Below the pieces are notes generated by a model that searched no databases, had not been told where the DNA came from, and saw nothing but the letters and a program-made list of their open reading frames with translations. Positions 1 through 9,225 of a stretch of DNA of 40,083 bases are shown here, piece by piece. Position 1 is the stretch's first letter, and every line of letters starts with the position of its first letter. A program made the position numbers and the translations under genes. The DNA is from Myxococcales bacterium (GTDB lineage Bacteria > Myxococcota_A > Polyangia > JAAYKL01), in contig JAAYKL010000103.1 in assembly GCA_012522445.1 (NCBI GenBank), positions 1-40,083 on the forward strand, written 5' to 3'.

Positions 1-150
1 AATTTAGAAGGAAGTCATTGGGAAACTCCCCGAATTAACGTGACCCGTTTTTGGTTATTGTTCAGTTTTCAAAGACCAAATTTGATGCCGGCAGTGTGCT
101 GCTGCCAACCCACTCTCGACGCTTGCCTATCTAGCCGCGCCGATGAAGCG
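1..150 (-). promoter_or_regulatory. Transcribed leader of a ribosomal RNA operon (boxA-like region)
   Basis: Read on the minus strand, about 61-78 gives GGTCTTTGAAAACTGAAC, which closely resembles the boxA-containing leader and spacer sequence of bacterial rRNA operons (CTCTTTGAAAACTGAA type). It lies about 70-90 bases downstream of a strong promoter (157-185). Small hairpins are visible: 20-23/27-30 (3-base loop), 50-55/75-80 (TTTGGT/ACCAAA) and 90-94/102-106 (GGCAG/CTGCC). In such operons the 16S gene follows, which would place it beyond position 1. The 16S gene itself is not in the window, so the assignment rests on the motif and promoter only. Confidence 0.65.
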
Positions 151-156
151 AGGGGC

Positions 157-214
157 TATATAGACTTGCTCAAACGTCCCGTCAAGCCTTTTGAAAAAAA
201 GTTTTCTTTTTTTG
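157..214 (-). promoter_or_regulatory. Probable rrn promoter with UP element and GC-rich discriminator
   Basis: On the minus strand TTGACG (180-185) and TATATA (157-162) are separated by exactly 17 bases. Directly upstream (about 188-214) lie A- and T-tracts (AAAAAAAG and CTTTTTTT at 194-213) in the position of an UP element. Downstream of the -10 comes GCCCCTC, a GC-rich discriminator typical of stringently controlled rRNA promoters. Transcription would start near 149-150 and run leftwards into the boxA-like leader. The A/T tracts also form a perfect 8-bp inverted repeat with a TTTT loop, but UP function explains them better than a terminator. Confidence 0.75.
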
Positions 215-284
215 CCAGCGGGACTGCGCAACCATTAATGATACACAAAAAAACAAGAGTGCGCCACCATCTCGTGAAAAGACA

Positions 285-2273
285 TCATTGCACCTTGTTC
301 TCGTCCTCAGGCAGCATCTCGCCCTTACGCTGCAACTCCGCATCGGACGCTGGCTCCGCGGGCGTTGACTCCACATCGGACGCTGGCTCCGCGGGCGTTG
401 GCTCCGCATCGGGCGCTGCAGTTGTCACGGAGGCATTTTCCATCTCCCCAACGCTGGGTTGCAAGGCCACGAGCCCCATCATGAACCAGGTCGAATGGGG
501 CAACCATTGCTCGTACCAACGCCACCTGCTCCAAGCGTCGTGCTGACGACCGGGCATCTCAAACCAATCGATGCCCCGCCCCTTGCGGTCCGAGCCCGTA
601 ATGCCATTGGAGATGCCGCCTGGCAAATCGGTGTGTTGCGGCTTGGCGTGGCTATATTTCGGCGGATTGTGATGCCCGCTGCCTTTCAAAAAACAAATAT
701 CCAGGGGATTGGCGCCCAAAATCCAATTCAATTGCGCCCAGGCATAGGGTTCCCAAGGCGGTAAATCTCGCCCATCTGCTGCCAGCGCACCAGCGGCCAA
801 CGCAACGCCAGCCGCCAGAGAACCCAAGCGCGCATTTTCGCCCTGCCACCAGTAACCGGTTTCATTTTCATGCGGCATAAAAAAGCCTTCAAAGACATCG
901 CGTCCAATGGAGAAGTGTTGACGAGCATAACCGTAGGGATTGGCTGTCTTCTGCGCCATCTCGAGCAAATACGTCGTGTGTGCATGCAGGGTTTGCAGCG
1001 CCGTTGTGCGCGCCGCCACATCGCTTTCAAGCTCGGCGTAAAGCGTTAACGCTACCAGGGGCAGCCCCGCATCAGCGGCATGCCAAAAGGGCCGAATGGC
1101 ATCATCGGCAATAAAATAGCCATCGTTGTGCAGGCGTTGGTGCAATGCATTTGCGCGGTTGCGCGCATATGAGAGGTACGATTCATCACGGCTCGCCCGA
1201 TAGAGTTCGGTGGCGGCCAACAATGCCGCATAGTCGTCGATAATGTTTTCAACGCCATCGTCTACGTGGCGCAAATTGTGTTGCTGCAAGTACGCAAAAC
1301 CGCGCCGCGCCCCATCCAAATACTCCTGAGATGAAAATACGCCACTACTCGACAGCGTAGAGATCCGGGCCAAGGCGGCAATCGCCAAACCGCCCCCTTC
1401 GCGAAACGCCGCCTCGTACGCCGTGCTCATTTCACCGCCCTTGCCCTTGAATGTGCATACGCGGCGTTCCTGCATGTCACCGGTCCACCGGTCAAAAACG
1501 TTGGAATAAAAATAACCGGTCTCAGACAGCATGCGCAGCAAAAAATCTCCGCCCCAAACCGCCTCTGCTGCGGCGCGATCACGAACGTCCTTGCCCAGGT
1601 CTCGGCGCTCGGCTTCTTGGCTGACCCACGACAAAGCCCATGCGGTTAACGGGATTTGCTGCGGATTAAAAAAATTGGCATAGCTGAGGTGAGAGAAGTA
1701 TTTCGATATGTCGCCGGAGGCATCGTACCAACCGCCTCGAACATCAACCGTTTGCGAGCTGCCAAAAATGGGCACCGCGCGATCTGCGTTCCAGACATCG
1801 GAGTTGTTGGCGCGAGAGCTCGTGAAAAAACGCAGCACCGACATCAGCGTGTCATCGCGCCATTGACGCGCAGAGATTTGAAAAGAGAGCGAGCGCACGC
1901 CCGCAATTTCAATCTCGAAAGAGCCTTCCTCTTGGAGCGCCGAAAAATCGATGTGCGCGTAATAAGGCCCCCCACCCCACTCGCTGAACTGCGACGAAGA
2001 CGACAACTCACCGCGATACACCTCGTCGTTTTGCGGAACGGAGAACACCCGAAATTCAACGAGTGGCTCCGCGCTCTCGGCCACTGCGAATTTCGGTGCT
2101 TGCAGCATATACCCCACTTGATTGACGTGAATTTTCACCGGTCGCGCCGCATCGGTGGGCAAGCGGTACGCCATGATTTCGTATTGCTGTGCTCGCGGCA
2201 ACAAGCAGGACACCGTGGAGAGCGCCACAAATGACAAGATGATGAGTCGAAAAAAACGCTGCATTGTAACCAT
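285..2273 (-). CDS. Family 9 glycoside hydrolase (endoglucanase-type) lipoprotein
   Basis: 662-residue secreted cellulase-like enzyme, expected to hydrolyse beta-1,4-glucans with inversion. A signal peptide ends at a lipobox-like site at Cys23. An Ig-like cellulase N-terminal domain follows (about 45-140, beginning VKIHVNQVGYM), then an (alpha/alpha)6 catalytic domain. The usual DAGD motif appears as GGWYDASGDISKY (Asp184 and Asp188), with one extra residue. The LGANPLDICF...GHHNPP block and Glu588 in WYEQWLPHSTW match the conserved C-terminal half and the general acid. The tail is an Asp/Glu/Pro-rich repeat. The chosen start at 2273 has GAGG 8 bases upstream; a longer frame would overlap ribonuclease D and has no signal. 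It lies 49 bases downstream of the RNase D gene, on the same strand. Substrate is inferred from the family. Confidence 0.88.
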   Translation of the reverse strand: MVTMQRFFRLIILSFVALSTVSCLLPRAQQYEIMAYRLPTDAARPVKIHVNQVGYMLQAPKFAVAESAEPLVEFRVFSVPQNDEVYRGELSSSSQFSEWGGGPYYAHIDFSALQEEGSFEIEIAGVRSLSFQISARQWRDDTLMSVLRFFTSSRANNSDVWNADRAVPIFGSSQTVDVRGGWYDASGDISKYFSHLSYANFFNPQQIPLTAWALSWVSQEAERRDLGKDVRDRAAAEAVWGGDFLLRMLSETGYFYSNVFDRWTGDMQERRVCTFKGKGGEMSTAYEAAFREGGGLAIAALARISTLSSSGVFSSQEYLDGARRGFAYLQQHNLRHVDDGVENIIDDYAALLAATELYRASRDESYLSYARNRANALHQRLHNDGYFIADDAIRPFWHAADAGLPLVALTLYAELESDVAARTTALQTLHAHTTYLLEMAQKTANPYGYARQHFSIGRDVFEGFFMPHENETGYWWQGENARLGSLAAGVALAAGALAADGRDLPPWEPYAWAQLNWILGANPLDICFLKGSGHHNPPKYSHAKPQHTDLPGGISNGITGSDRKGRGIDWFEMPGRQHDAWSRWRWYEQWLPHSTWFMMGLVALQPSVGEMENASVTTAAPDAEPTPAEPASDVESTPAEPASDAELQRKGEMLPEDENKVQ
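343..417 (-). repeat. 33-bp tandem repeat in the cellulase C-terminal tail
   Basis: Two copies of a 33-base unit (343-375 and 376-408) and a 9-base partial third copy (409-417). The full units differ at two positions. They encode an 11-residue Glu/Pro/Ala-rich repeat (SDAEPTPAEPA type), probably a flexible spacer or surface tail after the catalytic domain. Confidence 0.85.
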
Positions 2274-2322
2274 CGCATGAACCTCACAAAAGCTGTCTAT
2301 TGGGTAGGGTTTGTCGTTTTCG

Positions 2323-3450
2323 CTACGCACTTTCGGCAAGGCAATCCAATAACACACGGCCAACGGCCTCTGCACGCCAACCGCGCAACAACCGATGATG
2401 ACTAGGCAAAAGGGCCTGGTTGCACAAGTGGTCGCACACCATTTTCTCAATATCTGCGCGGGTGCCGACTTGGGCCTGCGCCACCGACAGCTCCGCACAG
2501 CGGGCTTGAAAACGAGCATATAGTCGCTCCAGCGTCTCGGCGTACATCGGCATGTGGCGACATGGGGTTTCCTCGATTCGCTGAGGCGGACTTTTGTGCA
2601 GGGCCTCCTTCACAATTGAAATAATCTGCTGGCCGTACTCCCGAACGCCCCGCCTGGAGAAGGTGGGGATGTCAAAGAGTTGCGCGGTGGCGTGCGGTTG
2701 CGTTTGCGCGATGCAGAGCAACGCCTCGTCGCTGAGAATTTTTTTCCGTGGCAAATCGCGCGTCATGGCTTCCTCTTCGCGCCACGCCGCCAGCGCTTGC
2801 AAGAGCGGCCATGTCGCAACGGGTAGCACCTGTTTGCCGCGCACGCGACGCCAAGCTTGTGCGCGCAAATCCGCATCGGTGATCGGCGCGACATAGTGCG
2901 ACAAATCTTCGCGCAACCAGGCATCTCGCCCCAATGCATCAAGACGCGCTTGCAGCACATCCGCGCAGGGCAAAAGATACAGGACGTCTTCGATGGCGTA
3001 GCGCTCTTGGTTCGGGCGCAAGGGGCGATGCAACCAATCGGACAGGTGCTCTCCTTTTTTGAGCACCGTCCCCGTCAACTCGGCTACGAGATGCGCGTAA
3101 GAGATTTGGTGCCCCATGCCGATCATGGCTGCCGCGACCTGCGTGTCGAAGATGTTTTGCGGCGCCATATCTCCCAGGCGGCTGAGGATGGCCATGTCTT
3201 GTGTTCCCGCGTGCACGGTGACGCGAACGGCGGGGTCGGCAATGATGCGAAAGAGCGGCGTCAGCGCGACGTCGGAGAGTGGATCGAGGAGAAATGCGCC
3301 GCTGTCAGAGGCCAACTGCAAAAGCGCCAGCTGCGGATAATACGTGTTTTCGGGGATGAATTCGGCGTCGATGGCCACGCGACCTGCGGTGCGCGCTGCA
3401 TCGCAAAAGACCTCCAATTGCGCGGTGGTGTGGAGATAAGAGATGTTCAT
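2323..3450 (-). CDS. rnd: Ribonuclease D
   Basis: 375-residue 3'-5' exoribonuclease of the DEDDy family, acting in maturation of tRNA and other stable RNA 3' ends. The N-terminal exonuclease domain shows motif I as AIDAEF (residues 26-31; the usual form is DTEF), motif II around HAGTQDMAIL and motif III as YAIEDVLYL (Tyr and Asp four apart). HRDC-type helical segments follow from about 205 to the C-terminus. Length matches the family (about 370-390). The upstream region 3451-3655 is shared with the divergent polyamine genes. The cellulase gene follows after 49 bases, so the two may be cotranscribed, although no functional link is known. Confidence 0.9.
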   Translation of the reverse strand: MNISYLHTTAQLEVFCDAARTAGRVAIDAEFIPENTYYPQLALLQLASDSGAFLLDPLSDVALTPLFRIIADPAVRVTVHAGTQDMAILSRLGDMAPQNIFDTQVAAAMIGMGHQISYAHLVAELTGTVLKKGEHLSDWLHRPLRPNQERYAIEDVLYLLPCADVLQARLDALGRDAWLREDLSHYVAPITDADLRAQAWRRVRGKQVLPVATWPLLQALAAWREEEAMTRDLPRKKILSDEALLCIAQTQPHATAQLFDIPTFSRRGVREYGQQIISIVKEALHKSPPQRIEETPCRHMPMYAETLERLYARFQARCAELSVAQAQVGTRADIEKMVCDHLCNQALLPSHHRLLRGWRAEAVGRVLLDCLAESA

Positions 3451-3544
3451 TTCGCGTATGGATTCTTGCCAGCGTCTTTATCGCAAAGGCATTTTGTCAT
3501 GCGTCCGGCCATCGGCGTTCAATCCTCCCTTGTGAGTGAAAACA

Positions 3545-3592
3545 CCGCTTGAAAGTGCCCCCGCTATATACAATATCTAGTGCGTTTGGAAA
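3545..3592. promoter_or_regulatory. Candidate divergent promoter region, RNase D / polyamine genes
   Basis: A TA-rich core sits between the two divergent genes. On the minus strand TGGAAA (87-92 of 3500s, read as TTTCCA) and TATATA (3565-3570) are 16 bases apart. On the plus strand TTGAAA (3549-3554) is followed by TATATACAATATC. Neither pair is close to consensus in both boxes, so this is a plausible site rather than a firm call. Confidence 0.35.
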
Positions 3593-3655
3593 TGCATTTG
3601 CCCAAACCAACAACCATGCCCGCATTGGGCACCTCGCTTTTTCTAAGGAGAGCAC

Positions 3656-4852
3656 ATGCGTAAAGTATTGATTATCGGTGCTGGCGGAGTGGGACAAGTC
3701 GTCGCGCACAAATGCGCACAGGTCCCTGCTGTTTTTCAAGAAATTGTGCTGGCCAGCCGCACCAAAGAAAAATGCGATGCCATCGCTGCGGGCATCTCAC
3801 GTCCCATCAAAACCGCGCAAGTCGATGCCGACAATGTCCCCGAGTTGGTTGCCCTCATCCGCCAAGAGCGCCCCGACATGGTGATCAACGTCGCGTTGCC
3901 CTATCAAGATTTGACCATCATGGACGCCTGCTTGGAAACTGGCGTTCACTACCTCGACACCGCCAACTACGAACCGCGCGACGTCGCCAAGTTTGAATAC
4001 CGCTGGCAATGGGATTACCAGGAGCGCTTTGCCAAGGCCGGGCTCATGGCCCTGCTCGGCAGCGGATTTGATCCGGGGGTGACCAATGTCTTCACCGCCT
4101 ATGCGGCCAAGCACCTGCTCGACACCCTGCACTACCTCGACATCGTCGACGTCAACGGGGGCGACCATGGCAAGCCCTTCGCCACAAATTTCAACCCGGA
4201 GATCAACATCCGCGAAGTCACGGCACCGTGCCGCCATTACGAGGACGGCGCCTTTGTCGAAACGCCCGCCATGTCGACGAAAAAAACCTTTACCTGCCCC
4301 GAAGGCGTCGGCACCTACAACATTTATCGCCTCTATCACGAGGAACTCGAATCGCTGACCAAGCACTTCCCCACGCTGAAACGCGCGCAATTCTGGATGA
4401 GCTTCTCGGACAACTATCTCAAGCACCTCGAAGTGTTGGGCAATGTGGGCATGACGCGCATCGACCCGGTCATCTACAACGGCGTTCCCATCATCCCATT
4501 GCAATTTCTCAAAGCGGTGCTGCCCGACCCCGGCGACTTGGGCAAGACCACCAAGGGGCGCACCTGCATCGGCAACATCATGCGCGGCCTCAAAGACGGC
4601 GAAGAGCGCACGGTGTACATCTACAACACCTGCGACCACGAGGCCTGCTACAGCGAGGTGGGCTCGCAAGCGGTCTCCTACACCACCGGCGTCCCGGCCA
4701 TGATCGGCGCCATGCTGATGATGACCGGCGTCTGGCAAGGGAAGGGCGTTTTTAACATGGAGCAACTCGACCCCGATCCCTTCATGAAAGCCCTCAACGA
4801 ACACGGGCTCCCCTGGGCCATCCTCGAAGGCACCGACATCCCCTGGCCATGA
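3656..4852 (+). CDS. Carboxynorspermidine (carboxyspermidine) dehydrogenase
   Basis: 398-residue member of the saccharopine dehydrogenase family. It would reductively condense L-aspartate semialdehyde with 1,3-diaminopropane (or putrescine) using NADPH, giving carboxynorspermidine (or carboxyspermidine). An N-terminal Rossmann fold is clear (VLIIGAGGVGQVVAHKC, residues 4-20), followed by ASRTKEK and the substrate-domain blocks GSGFDPGVTNVF and DVNGGDHGKPFATNFNPEI typical of the enzyme. AAGGAG lies 8 bases before the ATG. The stop overlaps the start of the matching decarboxylase, which makes the assignment secure. The diaminobutyrate genes that would supply diaminopropane are not in the window, so whether norspermidine or spermidine is made is open. 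Confidence 0.92.
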   Translation: MRKVLIIGAGGVGQVVAHKCAQVPAVFQEIVLASRTKEKCDAIAAGISRPIKTAQVDADNVPELVALIRQERPDMVINVALPYQDLTIMDACLETGVHYLDTANYEPRDVAKFEYRWQWDYQERFAKAGLMALLGSGFDPGVTNVFTAYAAKHLLDTLHYLDIVDVNGGDHGKPFATNFNPEINIREVTAPCRHYEDGAFVETPAMSTKKTFTCPEGVGTYNIYRLYHEELESLTKHFPTLKRAQFWMSFSDNYLKHLEVLGNVGMTRIDPVIYNGVPIIPLQFLKAVLPDPGDLGKTTKGRTCIGNIMRGLKDGEERTVYIYNTCDHEACYSEVGSQAVSYTTGVPAMIGAMLMMTGVWQGKGVFNMEQLDPDPFMKALNEHGLPWAILEGTDIPWP

Positions 4853-6000
4853 AGCCCTTTCACCACTTTCCATCGCCCTGTTACATCGTCGACGAATCCC
4901 TGCTTCGGCAAAACCTCGAGATACTCGCCGATGTCAAAGCGCGCAGCGGTGCCCGCATCCTGCTGGCGCTCAAGGGCTTTGCCCTGTTTCACGTATTTCC
5001 CATCGTTGCAGAATATCTCGACGGTGTCTGCGCCAGCGGCCTCTATGAAGCCCGTCTCGGGCGCGAGCTGCTGAACAAAGAAGTGCACACATACAGCCCG
5101 GCGTTTCGCGATGACGAAATCGACGAAATCGCCCGCCACTCCAATCACGTCATCTTTAACAGCGCCGCCCAATTCGCGAAGTACCGCGACCGCATCTCGA
5201 CACCATCGACGGATGCACCAAGCCGCGCGCCTTCCCTGGGGCTGCGCGTCAACCCCGAGTGCTCCGAAGTCGAAGTCGCGCTGTACAATCCGTGCGCACC
5301 GGGTTCGCGGCTGGGCATGTTGCGCAGCGAACTCCAACAAATCGAGAATGGCACATATGACGGGCTGCACTTTCACGCCCTGTGCGAACAAAACGCCGAC
5401 AATCTTCAGCGCGTTCTCGAAGCCTTCGAAGCGCGGTTCGCCCCATTCATCCCCGGATTGAAATGGGTCAACTTCGGCGGCGGCCACCACATCACGCGCC
5501 GCGACTACAAGCGCGATCTGCTGGTGCAACTCATCAAACGTTTCTCCGACCGCTACGGCGTGCAGGTATATCTGGAACCCGGCGAAGCAGTGGCCCTCAA
5601 CACGGGCGTCTTGATCGCCGAAGTGCTCGACATCGTTCACAACGAAGTGGACACCGCCATCCTCGACATCTCCTGCACCTGCCACATGCCCGACGTCCTC
5701 GAAATGCCCTATCGCCCCGAAGTGCGCGGCGCCAGCGCCCCACACCAAAAGCCCTACACCTACCGCCTCGGCGGCGTCTCGTGTTTGGCGGGCGACATCA
5801 TCGGCGACTATAGCTTTGATGCGCCGCTACAACCGGGCACGCGCCTCGTCTTCGAGGACATGGCCCATTACACCATCGTCAAAACCACCATGTTCAACGG
5901 CATCCGCCATCCCGCCATCGGCTTGTGGAATCCCGCTACGCAACAAGCGCGTATTGTGAGAGACTTCCAGTTCGCCGATTACAAAAACCGCATGGGCTAA
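4849..6000 (+). CDS. nspC: Carboxynorspermidine decarboxylase
   Basis: 383-residue PLP enzyme of the fold-III (alanine racemase-like) decarboxylases, converting carboxynorspermidine to norspermidine or carboxyspermidine to spermidine. The PLP lysine is Lys42 in LLALKGFALF. Further family blocks are FHALCEQ, VNFGGGHHIT, VYLEPGEAVALNTG and SCTCHMPDVLEMPYRPEV, the last carrying the active-site Cys region. Length matches the family (about 370-385). The ATG overlaps the dehydrogenase stop in an ATGA, implying translational coupling, so both steps of the pathway are encoded together. Confidence 0.93.
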   Translation: MKPFHHFPSPCYIVDESLLRQNLEILADVKARSGARILLALKGFALFHVFPIVAEYLDGVCASGLYEARLGRELLNKEVHTYSPAFRDDEIDEIARHSNHVIFNSAAQFAKYRDRISTPSTDAPSRAPSLGLRVNPECSEVEVALYNPCAPGSRLGMLRSELQQIENGTYDGLHFHALCEQNADNLQRVLEAFEARFAPFIPGLKWVNFGGGHHITRRDYKRDLLVQLIKRFSDRYGVQVYLEPGEAVALNTGVLIAEVLDIVHNEVDTAILDISCTCHMPDVLEMPYRPEVRGASAPHQKPYTYRLGGVSCLAGDIIGDYSFDAPLQPGTRLVFEDMAHYTIVKTTMFNGIRHPAIGLWNPATQQARIVRDFQFADYKNRMG

Positions 6001-6020
6001 ACACAACTGTGATTGACGAA

Positions 6021-6773
6021 ATGCCACGCTTTGCCCCACGCCGCTTGTTGCCCAACACGCTGCTGTGTGCATTGTGGCTGGCCGCGCTGTCCACGGCGTG
6101 TACCGAGCCCTGGCCCATCACCTCGTGTCCACCGGTCTCCGATCACTTTTCCCCCGAGAATGCCCCGCGGTACGGGCCTGCAGACGCCGCTGTCTCGCTG
6201 ACCTTCTTCGCCGATTTCGAATGTCCCTACACACACGCCTTCTGGCGAGAACTCTCGCGCTACCTAAAAGAGATTGCACCACTTCCCACCGCAGAGCACT
6301 TGTCCGTTTACTTGCGCCATTATCCCCTCACCGCGCGCCATCCCCGCGCCCTACCCGCCGCCCATGCCGCCCAAGCCGCCTATCGCCAGGGCAACGAATA
6401 CTTTTGGACCATGGTGCCCTTCTTGATGGCCCCTGCCGAACGCCTACGCGACGAAGATATCCTCTATTATGCCGAGGCAGCCCGGCTGGACATCGCGCGT
6501 TTTTCTGCCGAGTGGCGCGACGAAGAAACAGCGACATCGGTGGCGCGTGACCAAGCGCTCGGACAAGCGCTCGGCATTCCCGGAACGCCAGCGGTCTATA
6601 TATGCGGGCAATACACCGCGGCTGCGCCCAAAGAAATCATCGGCAATCTGCGCTACCTACTCGATAAAGAACGCCCTGCGATAGCCCTCTCGCCAGGACA
6701 CGCTGCCCGGCCCCCAATGGTTTCGCGCAGCGCACTTGATGACATTGTCACCCAAACCCGCAATGCCCCTTGA
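6021..6773 (+). CDS. DsbA/thioredoxin-fold lipoprotein with a single active-site cysteine
   Basis: 250-residue exported protein. A signal peptide (residues 8-26) ends at a lipobox-like LSTAC (Cys27). The mature part resembles the DsbA/Thioredoxin_4 family: FFADFECPYTHAFW (63-75) sits where the CxxC active site should be, a helical insert follows, then GIPGTPAVYICG with the cis-proline. The motif is CPYT, so only Cys68 is present and the resolving Cys is replaced by Thr71; this fits a mono-thiol isomerase, a peroxidase-like role or a non-redox binding role rather than a normal disulfide oxidase. Start is uncertain: ATG at 6021 or an in-frame GTG at 6009, with no clear ribosome site for either. 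It sits between nspC and the cellulase in a tight run. Confidence 0.75.
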   Translation: MPRFAPRRLLPNTLLCALWLAALSTACTEPWPITSCPPVSDHFSPENAPRYGPADAAVSLTFFADFECPYTHAFWRELSRYLKEIAPLPTAEHLSVYLRHYPLTARHPRALPAAHAAQAAYRQGNEYFWTMVPFLMAPAERLRDEDILYYAEAARLDIARFSAEWRDEETATSVARDQALGQALGIPGTPAVYICGQYTAAAPKEIIGNLRYLLDKERPAIALSPGHAARPPMVSRSALDDIVTQTRNAP

Positions 6774-6802
6774 GCGCGCGTTGCATACGACAAGGAGTCC
6801 CC

Positions 6803-8626
<1,824 letters not shown>

Positions 8627-8646
8627 CCGGCATCCGCAAAACGCCC

Positions 8647-8674
8647 TTGATACAATTTCGCGGTATTGTAAAAT
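8647..8674 (+). promoter_or_regulatory. Sigma-70-type promoter with overlapping inverted repeat
   Basis: TTGATA (8647-8652) and TAAAAT (8669-8674) are 16 bases apart, each one mismatch from consensus. Inside lies a perfect inverted repeat, TACAAT (8651-8656), 8 bases, ATTGTA (8665-8670), placed where a bound regulator would block RNA polymerase. Transcription would start near 8681, about 80 bases before the Cys-rich lipoprotein gene, and cover the porin and PstS-like genes. Confidence 0.6.
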
Positions 8675-8761
8675 TTAACTCGTGCGGTTTTGTGACAAGC
8701 GCCGAGCGCCTTGCGCAAATGCATGTCCGTGCATCAACACTCACAAGAGAAAGAGATCGCC

Positions 8762-9214
8762 ATGCAGAGAATTACTTTCATCGCAATGCTGTTGCTACCG
8801 ATGTGGCATCTGACCGGTTGCGTAACCGAGGACGAAGACCGGTGCTCGGGAAAACTCGTCTGGTCCAAAGAGCAGGGTTCCTGCATACCGCCCAGTAACG
8901 AAAATCAAAACGGCGACGCAGACAAAAACACCCCTGACGACACAGCGAAACAGGCCGGCTTGGGCGATCCCTGTCGCATCGACGACGACTGCGCAGATGC
9001 GGGCGATTATGACTTCTGTCTGCTCGATCCTACGAACCCAGAAGCCGATGGCATGTGCAGCATGTTGGGCTGCACCGCTGAGGATTGCAGCGGCGATTTC
9101 GTCTGCTGCGATTGCACCCAAGCGCCGCTCGACATGCTCAAAGCCTGGACCGCCCCGGTTTGTGTCGATCCCGGCTCTGCGGCCTTGCTCAAAACCATGT
9201 GCACTTGCCAATAA
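8762..9214 (+). CDS. Small cysteine-rich lipoprotein, function unknown
   Basis: 150-residue exported protein that I cannot assign to a named family. The signal peptide ends in the good lipobox HLTGC (Cys19). The mature part has an Asp/Asn-rich linker and then about 14 cysteines, including CRIDDDC, CSMLGC, CSGDFVCCDC and a terminal CTCQ, a pattern of small disulfide-bonded extracellular domains. A longer frame from a TTG at 8711 exists, but the ATG at 8762 gives the signal peptide and has a GA-rich ribosome site (AAGAGA) upstream. The gene lies 11 bases before the porin gene and shares its promoter, so a role at the cell surface next to the porin is likely. Confidence 0.8.
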   Translation: MQRITFIAMLLLPMWHLTGCVTEDEDRCSGKLVWSKEQGSCIPPSNENQNGDADKNTPDDTAKQAGLGDPCRIDDDCADAGDYDFCLLDPTNPEADGMCSMLGCTAEDCSGDFVCCDCTQAPLDMLKAWTAPVCVDPGSAALLKTMCTCQ

Positions 9215-9225
9215 AGGAGCGCCCC

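Noticed and set aside
194..213. AAAAAAAG-TTTT-CTTTTTTT hairpin as a terminator
   Set aside because: All A/T stem with no GC part; its place just upstream of the -35 box fits an UP element better.
40..546. 168-codon plus-strand frame at the left edge
   Set aside because: Covers the rrn promoter and the repeat-rich end of the cellulase on the other strand; no ribosome site or known domain.
3797..5748. Long minus-strand frames (358 and 356 codons) opposite the polyamine genes
   Set aside because: Gly/Val/Asp-rich translations typical of antisense shadows; the plus-strand genes have clear family motifs and ribosome sites.
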